A DNA stretch of 64,000 nucleotides from Balaenoptera acutorostrata (GCF_949987535.1 NC_080071.1:24575032-24639031), one strand, 5' to 3'; shown: positions 35,770-47,902, counted from the stretch's first letter. Notes: generated by a model from the letters alone, not told the origin. A program made the numbers and translations.

Positions 35770-38700
35770 AATATTCCATTGTATATATGTACCACTATTT
35801 ATTTATCCATTCGTCTGTTGATGGGTATTTAGATTGCTTCCATGACCTGGCTATTGTAAATAGTGCTGCAACGAACATTGGCGTGCATGTGTCTTTTTGA
35901 ATTATGGTTTTCTCTGGGTATATGCCCAGGAGTGGGATCGCTGGGTCATATGGTAATTCTATTTTTAGTTTTTTAAGGAACCTCCATACTGTTCTCCATA
36001 GTGGCTCTATCAATTTACATTCCCACCAACCTTGCAAGAGGGTTCCCTTTTCTCCACACCCTCTCCAGCATTTGTTGTTTGTAGATTTTCTGATGATGCC
36101 CATTCTAACTGGTGTGAGGTGATACCTCATTGTAGTTTTGATTTGCATTTCTCTAATAATTAGTGATGTTGAGCAGATTTTCATGTGCTTCTTGGCCATC
36201 TGTATATCTTCTTTGGAGAAATGTCTATTTAGGTCTTCTGCCCATTTTTGGATTGGGTTGTTTGTTTCTTTAATATTGAGCTGCATGAGCTGTTTATATA
36301 TTTTGGAGATTAATCCTTTGTCCATTGACTCGTTTGCAAGTATTTTCTCCCATTCTGAGGGTTGTCTTTTCATCTTGTTTATGGTTTCCTTTGCTGTGCA
36401 AAAGCTTTTAAGTTTCATGAGGTCCCATTTGTTTATTTTTGTTTTTATTTCCATCACTCTAGGAGGTGGATCAAAAAAGATCTTGCTGTCATTTATGTCA
36501 AAGTGTGTTCTTCCTATGATTTCCTCTAAGAGTTTGATAGTGTCCGGTCTTACATTTAGGTCTTTAATCCATTTTGAGTTTATTTTTGTGTATGGTGTTA
36601 GGGAGTGTTCTAATTTCATTCTTTTACATGTAGCTATCTAGTTTTCTGAGCACCACTTATTGAAGAGACTGTCTTTTCTCCATTGTATATCCTTGCATCC
36701 CTTGTCATAGATTACTTGACCATAGCTGTGTGGGTTTACCTCTGGGCTTTCTATCCTTTTCCACTGATCTATATTTCTGTTTTTGTGCCAGTACCATATT
36801 GTCTTGATTACTAGACCTTTGTAGTATAGTCTGCAGTCAGGGAGTCTGATTCCTCCACCTCCATTTTTTTCCCTCAAGACTGCTTTGGCTATTCGGGGTC
36901 TTTTCTGTCTCCATACAAATTTTAAGATTTTTTTTTCTAGTTCTGTAAAAAATGCCATTGGTAACTTAATAGGGATTGCATTGAATCTGTATATTGCTTT
37001 TGGTAGTAGAGTCATTTTCACAATATTGACTCTTCCAATCCAAGAACATGGTATATCTCGCCATCTGTTGGTATCACCTTTAATTTCTTTCAAGAGTGTC
37101 TTATCGTTTTCTGCATATGGGTCCTTTGTCTCCCTAGGTAGGTTTATTCCTAGGTATTTTATTCTTTTTGTTGCAAGGGTAAATGGGAGTGTTTCCTTAA
37201 TTTCTCTTTCAGATTTTTCATCATTAGTGTAAGAGATTTCTGTGCATTAATTTTGTATCCTGCAACTTTACCAAATTCATCAATTAGCTCTAGTAGTTTT
37301 CTGGTGGCATCTTTAGGATTCTCTATGTATAGTATCATGTCATCTGCAAACAGTGACAGTTTTACTTCTTCTTTTCCAATTTGTATTCCTTTTATTTCTT
37401 TTTCTTCTCTGATTGACGTGGCTAGGACTTCCAAAACTATGTTGAATAATAGTGGCAAGAGGGAACATCCTTGTCTTGTTCCTGATCTTAGAGGAAATGC
37501 TTTCAGTTTTTCACCATTGAGAATGATGTTGCCTGTGGGTTTGTCATATATGGCCTTTATTATGTTGAGGTAGGTTCCCTCTGTGCCTACTTTCTGGAGA
37601 GTTTTTATCGTAAATGGGTGGTGAATTTTGTCAAAAGCTTTTTCTGCATCTATTGAGATGATCATATGGTTTCTATTCTTCAATTTGTTAATATGGTGTA
37701 TCACATTGATTGATTTGCGTATATTGAAGAATCCTTGCATCCCTGGGATAAATTCCACTTGATCATGGTGTATGATCTTTTTAATGTGTTGTTGGATTCT
37801 GTTTGCTACTATTTTGCTGAGGATTTTTGCATCTATATTCATCAGTGATATTGGTCTGTAATTTTCTTTTTTTGTAGTATCTTTGTCTAGTTTTGGTATC
37901 AGGGTGATGGTGGTCTCATAGAATGAGTTTGGGAATGTTCCTTCCTCTGCAATTTTTTGGAAGAGTTTGAGAAGGATAGGTGTTAGCTCTTCTCTAAATG
38001 TTTGATAGAATTCACCTGTGAAGCCGTCTAGTCCTGGCCTTTGTTTGTTGGAAGGTTTTAATCACAGTTTCAATTTCATTACTTGTGGTTGGTCTGTTCA
38101 TATTTTCTATTTCTTCCTGGTTCAGTGTCGGAAGGTTATACCTTTCTAAGAATTTGTCCATTTCTTCCAGGTTGCCCATTTTATTGGCATAGAGTTGCTT
38201 GTCTCTTAGGATGCTATGTATTTCTGTGGTGTCCGTTGTAACTTCTCCTTTTTCATTTCTAATTTTATTGATTTGAGTCCTCTCCCTCGTTTTCTTGATG
38301 AGTCTGGCTAATGGTTTATCAATTTTGCTGATCTTCTCAAAGAACCAGCTTTTAGTTTTATTGATCTTTGCTATTGTTTTCTTTGTTCCTATTTCATTTA
38401 TTTCTGCTCTGTTCTTTATGATTTCTTTCCTTCTGCTAACTTTGGGTTTTGTTTGTTCTTCTTTCTCTAGCTCCTTTAGGTGTAAAGTTAGATTGTTTAT
38501 TTGAGATTTTTCTTCTTTCTTGAGGTAGGCTTGTATAGCTATAAACTTCCCTCTTAGAACTGCCTTTGCTGCATCCCATAGGTTTTGGATGGTCGTGTTT
38601 TCATTATCATTTTTCTCTAGGTATTTTTTGATTCCCTCTTTGATTTCTTCAGTGATCTCTTGGTTATTTAGTAACGTATTGTTAAGCCTCCATATGTTTG

Positions 38701-39810
38701 GTTGTTTTATGTTTTTTTTCCCTGTAATTGATTTCTAATCTCATAGCATTGTGGTCAGAAAAGATGCTTGATATGATTTCAATTTTCTTAAATTTACTGA
38801 CGCTTGATTTGTGACTGAAGAAGTGATCTATCCTGGAGAATGTTCCATGCACACTTGCGAAGAAAGTGTAATCTGCTGTTTTTGGATGGAATGTCCAATA
38901 AATATCTGTTAAATCTATCTGGTCTATTGTGTCCTTTATAGCTTGTGTTTCCTCATTAATTTTCTGTTTTAATGATCTGTGCATTGGTGTAAGTGAGGTG
39001 TTAAAGTCCCACACTATTACTGTGTTACTGTCGATTTCCTCTTTTACAGCTGTTAGCAGTAGCCTTATGTATTGAGGTGCTCCTATGTTGGGTACATATA
39101 TATTTATAATTGTTATATCTTCTTCTTGGATTGATCCCATGATCATTATGCAGTGTCCTTCCTTGTCTCTTGTAACATTCCTTATTTTATAGTCTATTTT
39201 ATCTGATATGAGTATTGCTACTCCAGCTTTCTTTTTTTTTTAATTAATTAATTAATTAGTTTTTGGCTGCATTGGGTCTTTGTTTTTTTTAAAGTTTAAT
39301 TTTATTTATTTATTTATTTATTTATGGCTGTGTTGGGTCTTCGTTTCTGTGCGAGGGCTTTCTCCAGTGTGGCAAGCGGGGGCCACTCTTCATCGCGGTG
39401 CGCGGGCCTCTCACTATCGCGGCCTCTCCCGTTGCGGAGCACAGGCTCCAGACGCGCAGGCTCAGTAGTTGTGGCTCACGGGCCTAGTTGCTCCGCGGCA
39501 TGTGGGATCTTCCCAGACCAGGGCTCGAACCCGTGTGCCCTGCATTGGCAGGCAGATTCTCAACCACTGTGCCACCAGGGAAGCCCCGACTCCAGCTTTC
39601 TTTTGATTTCCATTTGCATGGAATATCCTTTTCCATCCCCTCACTTTCAGTCTGAATGTGTCCCTAGGTCTGAAGTGGGTCTCTTGTAGACAGCATATAT
39701 ATGGGTCTTGTTTTTGTATCCATTCAGCAAGCCTGTGTCTTTTGGTTGGAGCATTTAATCCATTCACGTTTAAGGTAATTATCGATATGTATGTTCCTAT
39801 GACCATTTTC
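35770..39810 (-). pseudogene. L1 ORF2 pseudogene (endonuclease and reverse transcriptase)
   Basis: ORF2 encodes the endonuclease and reverse transcriptase that carry out target-primed insertion. Pieces are visible in order: N-terminus of the AP-like endonuclease (39462-39806, 'MVIGTYISIITLNVNGLNAP'), rest of the endonuclease (38682-39146) with the catalytic 'SDHNAMRLE' motif, reverse transcriptase (37159-37842) with the FADD active site at 37339-37350, then C-terminal parts (36638-37093 and 35795-36619). The endonuclease 'GDFNT' position reads WDFNT. The gene is split by the SINE at 39236-39588 and by several frameshifts and stops. Plus-strand frames over it, up to 167 codons, are antisense shadows. 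Confidence 0.9.
39236..39588 (-). mobile_element. CHR SINE inserted in L1 copy A endonuclease
   Basis: The tRNA head is at the right (reverse box B near 39521-39531) and the body and tail run left. A perfect 16-bp TSD (ACTCCAGCTTTCTTTT) flanks it at 39220-39235 and 39589-39604. The tail is composite: after the first (AAAT)n tract comes a second copy of the SINE tail motif ('caaagacccaatgcagcc' on the minus strand, about 39261-39282) and a second A/T tract. Insertion orientation matches the host L1. Confidence 0.95.
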
Positions 39811-39879
39811 TTAATTGTTTTGGGTTTGTTTTTGTAGGTCTTTTCCTTCTCTTGTGTTTCCCACTTAGAGAAGTTCCTT

Positions 39880-40775
39880 TAGCATTTGCTGTAGAGCTGG
39901 TTTGGTGGTGCTGAATTCTCTTAGCTTTTGCTTGTCTGTAAAACTTTTGATTTCTCCGTAGAATCTGAATGAGATCCTTGCCGGGTAGAGTAATCTTGTT
40001 TGTAGGTTCTTCCCTTTCATCACTTTAAGTGTATCATGCCACTCCCATCTGGCTTGTAGAGTTTCTGCTGAGAAATCAGCTGTTAACCTTATGGGAGTTC
40101 GCTTATCCGTTATTTGTCGTTCTTCCCTTGCTGCTTTCAATAATTTTTATCTTTAATTTTTGCCAATTTGATTACTATGTGTCTCGGCGTGTTTCTCTTT
40201 GGGTTTATCCTGCCTGGGACTCTCTGCACTTCCTGGATTTGGGTGGCTATTTCCTTTCCCATGTTAGGGAAGTTTTCAACTATAATCTCTTCAAATATTT
40301 TCTTGGGTCTTTTCTCTCTCTTCTCCTTCTGGGACCCCTATAATGTGAATGTTGTTGCGTTTAATGTTGTTCCAGAGGTCTCTTAGGCTCTCTTCATTCT
40401 TTTCACTCTTTTTTTTTTTATTCTGTTCTGCAGCAGTGAATTCCACCATTCCGTCTTCCAGGTCACATCCATTCTTGCCTCAGTTATTCTGCTATTGATT
40501 CCTTCTAGTGTATTTTTCATTTCAGTTATTGTGTTGTTCATCTCCGTTTGTTTGTTCTTTAATTCTTCTAGATCTTTGTTAAACATGTCTTGCATCTTCT
40601 CGATCTTTGCCTCCAATATTTTTCCGAGGTCTTGGATCATCTTCACTATCATTATTCTGAATTCTTTTTCTGGAAGGTTGCCTATCTTTACTTCTTTTAG
40701 TTGTTTTTCTGGGGTTTTATCTTGTTCCTTCATCTGGTACATAGCCCTCTGCCTTTTCATCTTGTCTATATTTCT
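39880..40775 (-). pseudogene. L1 ORF1 pseudogene
   Basis: ORF1 makes the RNA-binding trimeric protein of the L1 particle. The N-terminal coiled-coil part is in the frame 40383-40760 (lysine- and glutamate-rich, 'MKRQRAMYQMKEQDKTPEKQ'), and the C-terminal domain is in another frame (39865-40140, '...LTADFSAETLQARWEW...'). The middle (RRM domain) is frameshifted near a T run at 40409-40420. Product cannot be made. Confidence 0.85.
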
Positions 40776-41655
40776 GTGAATGTGCTTTTTTTCCCACAGG
40801 CTTCAGGATTGTAGTTCTTCTTGCTTCTGCTGTCTGCCCTCTCATGGATGAGTCTATCTAAGAGGCCTGTGCAAGTTTCCTGATGGGAGGGACTGGTGGT
40901 TGGTAGAGCTGGCTGTTGCTTTGGTGGGCAGAGCTCAGTTAAACTTTAATCCACTTGTCCGCTGATGGGTGGGGCTGGGTTCCCTCCCTGTTGGTTGTTT
41001 GGCCTGAGGCAACCCAACACTGAAGCCTACCTAGCTCTTTGGTGGGGCTAATGGCAGACTCTGGGAGGGCTCACACCAAGGAATTCTTCCCAGAACTTCT
41101 GCTGCCAGTGTCCTTGTCCTCAAAGTGAGACAGAGCCACCCTCAACCTCTGCAGGAGACCCTCCAACACTAGCAGGTAGATCTGGTTCAGTCTCCTATGG
41201 GGTCACTGCTCCTTCTCCTGAGTCCCAGTGCGCACACTCCTTTGGGTGTGCCCTCCAAGTGTGGAGTCTCTGTTTCCCTGAGTCCTGTCGAAGTCCTGCA
41301 ACCAAATACTGCTAGCCTACAAAGTCTCATTCTCTAGGAATTCCTCCTCCTGTTGCCAGACCCCCAGGTTGGGAAGCCTGACATGGGGCTCAGAGCCTTC
41401 ACTGCAGTGGGTGGACTTCTGTGGTATAAGTGTTCTCCAGTTTGTGAGTCACCCACCCAGCAGTTATGGGATTTGATTTTATTGTGATTGTGCCCCTCCT
41501 ACCATCTCATTGTGGCTTCTCCTTTGTCTTTGGATGTGGTGCATCTTTTTTGGTGAGTTCCAGTGTCTTCCTGTTGATGATATTTCAGCAGTTAGTTGTG
41601 ATTCTGTTGTTCTTGCAAGAGGGAGTGAGAGCACGTCCTTCTACTCCACCATTTT
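40776..41655 (-). promoter_or_regulatory. L1 copy A 5' UTR
   Basis: This is G/C-richer sequence upstream of ORF1, ending at the right with a start-like 'aaaatggtggag' on the minus strand. In L1 elements this leader holds the internal RNA polymerase II promoter. Whether it still has activity cannot be seen. Small plus-strand frames at 41466-41698 are shadows. Confidence 0.6.
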
Positions 41656-42795
41656 GAACCAATCTGCTAGAAATATTTCTTCTTCTGTGAGCATATAAAC
41701 GTTTACTTCATGTCCAGAGAAATTTCATTGTATATTCCATCTGTGGTAACTTGCGTCTCAAGCTCTGCAGGCTTGCAAAATACAATCAGCTTCAAAGAGC
41801 TGTAGGTTTTCTGGCCCTATAACCCCAAGAGGCTTAATTCCCACTTTCATATTAGGGATTAGAATTCAATAAGTTCACAATAGTCTGGAGCATGTTGGAG
41901 AACAAGATTGTGTTTACCCTAAGTTTGGATCACAGACTCATGGAATTTCAGGGTTTTAAAGACACTTAAATGGCAATTAGCTTATTTTACCACCTATTTT
42001 TTCTTTTTAAGTCCAGTTGTCTTCTTATAAGATTTCAGATCAGAGAGCCTTGAGAAGATCTATTTGGCACTCTGCTAGGTTCCTAATTTCCTTGGAAGGC
42101 AGTGAAGTTATCTTATATTTCTGTTCCATAGTATTGCACTTAGTACTGGTGTAGTGGCTGAGAACAAGGTCTAGGGAACTCCACAGATGTTAAAACTAGA
42201 GCAACAAAAGGAAATGATGAAAGCCAGAAGCTATGTGTAAAGACACATGTCTTGGTGAGGGTGCATGATGGGGTCTTGGTGAGTGGGCAGGAAACATGCT
42301 GTTATGTTAGAACCAGTAGTGAGAAAGAATTATTTCTCAGTCAGAATCACACTTTTCTAGTCTAGCTTGTCCTTTATATGAATAAGAAGATTCCTTATTA
42401 TGGCATGGAGCAAAACCTACTAGTGGCAGCTAAGCAATCTCTTATAATGGTTTAGTACTCACAACTGTGAGGATCCTGGACACTTCAACCACCTTTCAAA
42501 TACCTTATCATTCATCTTTGCTCAACCCCAGAGGTGCCATAGATTGGAGTTGCAACTCCAATTTCTACTTTTTAAAATAAGGTAAAATGTAATCACCCAT
42601 ATACGCCCTTCTGCAGACTCCTCAAAAGGAGACTTCTATTTTTTCCCACATCTCAAGGTCTGCCCCTGTCAGGATTTCCAGTACTGATCCCAGGACAGTG
42701 TTTCTCTATTTCTTTGTAACAACCCCTCTTTGGGGGTGAATAATAGCAAGCTATTTCCCCTAAGTCCTCCTCATTGCTGTCATACACAACCCTAC
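41656..42795. other. No gene; weak old-repeat signal
   Basis: 41930-42000 ('gactcatggaatttcagg', 'aaagacacttaaatggc') resembles the same old repeat as 955-1115. Nothing else is recognised. Confidence 0.4.
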
Positions 42796-42799
42796 TGTA

Positions 42800-44432
42800 T
42801 ATGTATATTCCTCATTCACCGGAGATTTTAGTGCCTGGCTGTCTTCTTTTCCACTCCAATTCTTCCACCATCCTGGGAGATCTCTGCCTCCAAAAGACAA
42901 CTCATTCAGTTACCTAGTGTCTTAGTATTTTGATCTTAATTCCAATAACCCTCACCTTCATTCCACTTTAGCCAATGTTTCTTGAACATTTTTCATCTGG
43001 TGTTTGCTTTTTTCCCTGTCTACAATCTCTCTGATGACCCTGATGGATAAGTTTCACAAAACTGCACAAATTGTAACTTTATGGGTATCATCCTCAAATG
43101 AGGCCTCAATGCTACCAGATAATACTTTCATGATGTCTCAATACTTTAACAGTTCTCAAGATTTCCAATGAATTGGAAAGCAAGCCATTCCAACCTTCAG
43201 CCCTCTTTACTACAAGGCCTTCTCCACTCTTTTAAACATTGAATTTAAACATCTGTCTCCATCTGAGCTGTTGAGAAAGTAGAAGACATAGGATTAGCAT
43301 TTTCCTGATTTCCTATAGCTATGAGCAGACTTATAAACTTCCCTGCATGTACATTCATCTTCTTCTCCCTTTTCTCCTTTTAAAATGAAATGATGTCTCT
43401 TTTCTTGTCTAAGGTGATTTCCTCATTTGATCTTGATCTTATTCTCTCTTAAATCTTTAAGATATATAAATTATTTTTCTTCCTTTTTTCTATACCTAAT
43501 TCTATTCCTAGGTATAATTCTACACCTAGATTTAAACACTTTCTAACTTGAATATTTCCATGCTTAAAAAAAATTCTCCCTTGAAATTTTTTCCTAGCTA
43601 CTGCATTATCTTAATGCTCTATTCACAGTAAACTTACCCATAGGATTCTCATACTTATATTCACTTTTTCCCTTGCAGTCTCTCCTCAATCCACAACAAT
43701 TAGGATTTAACAAATCCACCTCCACTGATATTGTTCACATCAGTTACCAAGAACCTATGTGTCGCTAGATCCAATAAACACTTCCCAGTTTTACCTTGCT
43801 TGATTTCTTAATATACATCTGGCATTAACTGACTCCTGCTTGAAAATGATCTTCCTTTGGCATTTATGTCACCATATTCTCCTGGTTTTCCTCTAACCTT
43901 TCTGGTTTCTACACCTCAGTATCTCCTTTAAAAACACACAGTGTATTCCTTGGATGTTAGGGCTCCTCTGGGTCCTACTCTCTTTTGTCTCATTTCTTGC
44001 TACAGCCTCCCTACCACCTTTTCTCCAACCTAGCCAATTACTCTCTTCTCTGCATAGTCTGGCCTTTTTCACTGAACTGAGAGTCTCTCATTGGGACCTC
44101 CAAACACGCTGATTCCTCCACACTGATTATCCTTGCCTTCACTTAACTTCTACCTATTGATTATATCTCGACTGAGATCGAAAGTCCTCTGGAAAATCTA
44201 ACTTAGCCTCAATAAGTGACCCTTCAATGTGCTGTCAAAAGTCCTTCTGTTTCCTTTCTTATCTCTTATACCAGTGTGATTAAATTGTCTATTTAAATTT
44301 CTATTTTCCTCGTAAGACTATAAGCTCCTAGAATGTAGAGAATATATTTGCCATCACATTACTAGAACCTAGATCAGTAGCTGGTATAAAGTAGGTGCTT
44401 AATGATATTTGCCAAACTGAATGAATCAATAA
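42800..44432 (+). mobile_element. LINE-2 fragment with 3' end
   Basis: C/T-rich text typical of degenerate L2 ORF2 ('caccatattctcctggtttt', 'tccagttttaccttgcttga' region) runs into the L2 3' end ('gactataagctcctagaatg', 'aaagtaggtgcttaatgata', 'actgaatgaatcaat'). Ancient, without open frames. Confidence 0.65.
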
Positions 44433-45787
44433 ATTATCCCATAAATATGTATTCTGGAGAATTTAATATTAAGCCCTGGAAGAATTCTAGAATAAATCAT
44501 TAAATAGATCAGTTGTATGCACTTGAAAACAAAGTGGTATGACTAGAAAAACATCATGGCTTCACAAAGAAAAATCAGGCCCTATTACTTGGATTTCCTC
44601 TGGCAGATGAGAATGCCCTAGATGGAGTGTCTGGATTTTTCGCTTTAGAAATGCTTTTCCTTCTAAAGTATCTAATAACTTAGGTCTTACAATCTCTACG
44701 TCATTGTGGGCAAGGTTGTGAGATGAGACCAAAAACAAAAAACAAGCAATGGTGATACTTCTGACAGGTCTCCCGTACTGTGGGGTTAGAATTTGGCTCC
44801 ACTTTTTCAACAATTTTACAAATGTCTTAGATAAGTATATAAAAGAAAGACTCTTTTTTTTCTTTTTCTTTTTTTGAGTAGAATGCTACAGAATGGAATA
44901 CTTATGAAGCATTCAGTCTGGGTGATAATTTCTGTCAGGGATATCCTTGTCAGAGAAGGTATTTCCATTTTGAGTGGGAGGCTGGCTATATAATTTCCAA
45001 AGGATTTTCCAAATTTAAGATGTCACATTTCTGTGAAGGAGTATCCTCTCTCAGGATGTGCTGGAGATGCTTGTATAATCCCAGAATATTCTACATAGAA
45101 CAAATTACAGAGTGTATCACTGACAAATAAGAGAGTTACACCTTATGTACCTGGGGCTTTTCAAGGAAGGTAAGGCAAATAGAACAAAAGTAAAGATTTT
45201 ACCTACATCATCTAACAATAGATCTTTGGGAGATATTTAGTATATTTAGGGGATATACTCTTCTAAAGTTCATGTATTTTAAGTAATAAAAAATTTCAAT
45301 TATTCAACTATTCCCTATGAACAGAATTTACCTGGAAAATATTCAATTATTTGAAAAATCCAGATGTTAAATCGTTTTTTTCATATTTTAAGCACTTTTA
45401 AAGTTTATTTTTGCTCATTATTGTTATTGCTTTTGCCACCTACAAAGCTGACCTCTCTGGACACCATCGCCTAAAGCACTGGACAAGCTAAGTGGAGCTT
45501 TTAAATTCATAACCTCTGTGTTTTCAAAATCCTTTTAAATGATAATGAATCCGTATTGCCTTAGAATTTAATGCTATTTTCTATCTTCAGTACAGACAGA
45601 GGGTTCTCTCCCTGTCAGCTAGGATTTGGAAAGGACATCGGAGGCCAAGGAACATTGTTGACTTGGATGAGTTCCATGGGTGAAAAGGCCAAACTGAGAG
45701 GACTGGCTACATTTTGGTAGGCAGCATCTAAGTGAAATGCTGCTTCCAAATGATGTTTGAATAATTATATCCAGATAAGAAAGCTTT
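44433..45787. other. No gene or recognised repeat
   Basis: The minus-strand 83-codon frame at 44562-44813 shows no family I know. A pyrimidine run lies at about 44850-44876. Confidence 0.45.
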
Positions 45788-45955
45788 TCAGGTTTGACTT
45801 GTGTGAACTTTTAAGTGGTAAATTGTCACACATTTCAACTGAGCTAATGTTTCACCAAATCAACTCATTTGAGACTTCTGATCACAGTTAAATGATAGAA
45901 GTACTAAAGTTAATAAGAAGTGGTTGCAACATCTTCTCAATTCACTCGTTAGAAT
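45788..45955. repeat. 168-bp dispersed duplication, copy 1
   Basis: It matches 47735-47902 base for base without gaps, with 7 differences seen by eye (about 96% identity). Both copies have the same orientation, 1,947 bp apart. It has no A tail, no terminal repeats and no resemblance to a family I know. Confidence 0.93.
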
Positions 45956-45969
45956 AACTGCTGCATCGG

Positions 45970-46330
45970 ACTTTTCTTTCTAGGCCACTGCCATGAGCCA
46001 AATTCAGACCCTTAGGTTTACTCTCTTGTGATAATTTCCCAACTGATTTTCAGCCCTTCGATTTCTCTCCCCTACCATCCATTCTATATAAACCAGCAAG
46101 TCAATTTTCTCTAATACTATTTTGACCACAAATAACTTCCCTCTGTAAAAGGAGGGTCTGTGAGTCCCCACTGTTTATAAAATAAAGTCCAAACTATTCA
46201 GCATGTGTTCAACTACCTAAACCTAGCCATCCATTCCAAATATTCCATTCCTAACAAATAAATTATTTAATATGACTGTCTTAGGATCCTGCCTCTAAGC
46301 GTTTAATGACAGGATACTTCTCCCTTGGAA
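45970..46330 (+). repeat. LINE-2-like fragment
   Basis: 'aaaataaagtccaaactatt' followed by 'cagcatgtgttcaactacc' and C/T-rich flanks resemble the L2 3' region. Diverged. Confidence 0.5.
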
Positions 46331-46646
46331 TGTTACCTTATAGAAAGTTCCCTTCCTTCTTCTAACTGAAGGGATCTGTACCTCTTTGGGACTCAGAGCC
46401 ATTAGTATCTGAACAACTCATCCTTGTGCAATTAATATTCTATAATCTCATAACAACTCTTCTATTATTATAGTTGAACTTTATCTTACTGTTTCTTATT
46501 ATCGCCTTATGAATTTTCACCTTATGAATTTGTCTGTTGGAAGAGAATACCTTAATCCCCTTGATATCTTTGATTATATATAGCGCGGTGTCTGTGATGA
46601 TCTTCTTGGCCTCTGTCCAGGTGAACTTCAAATAACTACAGCCGAA

Positions 46647-46694
46647 ATTCACATCTCTTCCACTTGCAATAGTGGAAGTGGAAGAGATGTGAAT
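46647..46694. repeat. Perfect 19-bp inverted repeat (hairpin)
   Basis: Arms ATTCACATCTCTTCCACTT (46647-46665) and its exact complement (46676-46694) flank a 10-base loop, inside which a further five bases could pair in a shifted register. No T run follows it. It is too perfect for the surrounding decayed sequence. The minus-strand frame 46440-46733 crosses it and is not supported as a gene. Confidence 0.9.
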
Positions 46695-47629
46695 CCTTCC
46701 TATCCTTTCTTTAAACTCCAATTTGGGGATCATAATAGGATTCCTAGTCGAGGAAAAGACAGAAGCCCAAATTCTTAGTTCAATATTTTCAAGTCAGTCA
46801 GAAGGTCGTATTCCTAAGTGGGTAATTATTTTCTAATGACCTTTATTCTTCTCCGATGACAGGAGGCCAAGCTCACATCTCGCTTGGAATCATTGTTCAT
46901 TGCTCTCACCATTCCCCTGAGACACTGATAGTTTTTGTGCTTCTGTCTCCAGCTACAGGCTACCTCTAGTCTCTCAGACCAGACTGGTCCACCTCAACAA
47001 GCCTGTTTAATTTTGTCAGACCCTCCATATACTGGCTGGTCCTACTGTCTTTCTTTAAGTCCTTTTTCTAACAGTGCCTTTTATATAATAGATATTCAAT
47101 AAATATTAGTTGATTTCACTTGAGAGCGCATTTTGATATTCTCCTAGCAAGCCTGTCAGTGTTCTTGAACGGATCAGATTTCTAGTATTGTTCTTCTGTG
47201 ACTTGAAGCTGGCAGCTGAAAATTAAGGAAAGGTTATGGCCAAACATCCAGAATAATGTACTAGGTAATGGTTCTTTTTCCAGCTTAATCTCTTGTTGCT
47301 TTCTTTTTGCGAATCTTTCCCTGTCCTCTCCTTAGTCATTTTCCACTTGATTTCCCCATTTTTCTCACCAAGAACAAGACATGGGTTTAAAGTCATATTG
47401 TCTGGTACGTGTTTTTTAATTTTGAAGTAAATTTTTTAAATACACTAATTTTGAGATCTAAGAGCCTTGTGTGTTCTAATCAGAAGTGAGTTGCTCTTCT
47501 CTGGTTGTAAATAATACATTTTGCAAGTGATTTCAAGTCTTTTAGTTCATGAGAGTGATTATGTACACTGACACTGCTCTGGCATTTGAAGGTGTTAAAA
47601 TGCCAGAGAGCATGTTATGGAAGAGACTC

Positions 47630-47734
47630 TGGGACCAATCTGCGGTTAAACTAAATCACTGGCTGACTCTAAATACATAGCAGAATCACCTGAAAATGTT
47701 TTTTCAAATGCCTTGGCCCCTCAAGTCCCATCTC
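47630..47734 (+). mobile_element. MER5-like hAT fragment, cut by the duplication
   Basis: 'gcagaatcacctgaaaatgt' then 'aaatgccttggcccctcaag' follows the first half of MER5A. The text stops where the 168-bp copy starts. A possible end piece ('aaagttgagaaccagct', about 47917-47933) lies just after that copy. A short hairpin (ctctggcattt/aaatgccagag, about 47577-47610) lies just upstream. Confidence 0.45.
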
Positions 47735-47902
47735 TCAGGTTTGACTTGTGTGACCTTTTAAGTGGTAAATTATCACACATTTCAACTGAGCTAATGTTTC
47801 ACCAAATCAACTCATTTGAGACTTCTGATCACGGTTAAATGATAGAAGTACTAAAGTTAATAAGAAGTAGTTGCAACATCTTCTCAATTCATTTATTAGA
47901 AT
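47735..47902. repeat. 168-bp dispersed duplication, copy 2
   Basis: Same segment as 45788-45955. Its left edge interrupts MER5-like sequence, which suggests that this copy is the derived one and the other is the source. The open frame 47839-48054 partly overlaps it and is not conserved in copy 1. Confidence 0.93.

Larger units (their letters stand above)
35412..41655 (-). mobile_element. Nearly complete L1 (L1 copy A)
   Basis: Read from right to left it has a 5' UTR (start near 41655, 'aaaatggtggagtagaagga' complement), ORF1 (about 40775-39880), a short inter-ORF spacer, ORF2 (about 39810-35770) and a 3' UTR ending in A/T-rich sequence near 35412. Total is about 6.2 kb including a 353-bp SINE insertion. 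Both ORFs carry frameshifts and stops, so it is inactive. TSDs were not found. It is similar to L1 copy B at 58688-64000 on the opposite strand. Confidence 0.92.

Noticed and set aside
36138..36641. 167-codon plus-strand open frame
   Set aside because: It is exactly antisense to the conserved C-terminal part of L1 ORF2 in copy A; its openness comes from the coding strand opposite.
35412..41690. TSD for L1 copy A
   Set aside because: Short matches such as 'ctgct' at both edges are too weak. No direct repeat could be supported by eye.
46440..46733. 97-codon minus-strand frame
   Set aside because: Runs through the 19-bp hairpin and has no recognised family. Chance is the simpler explanation.
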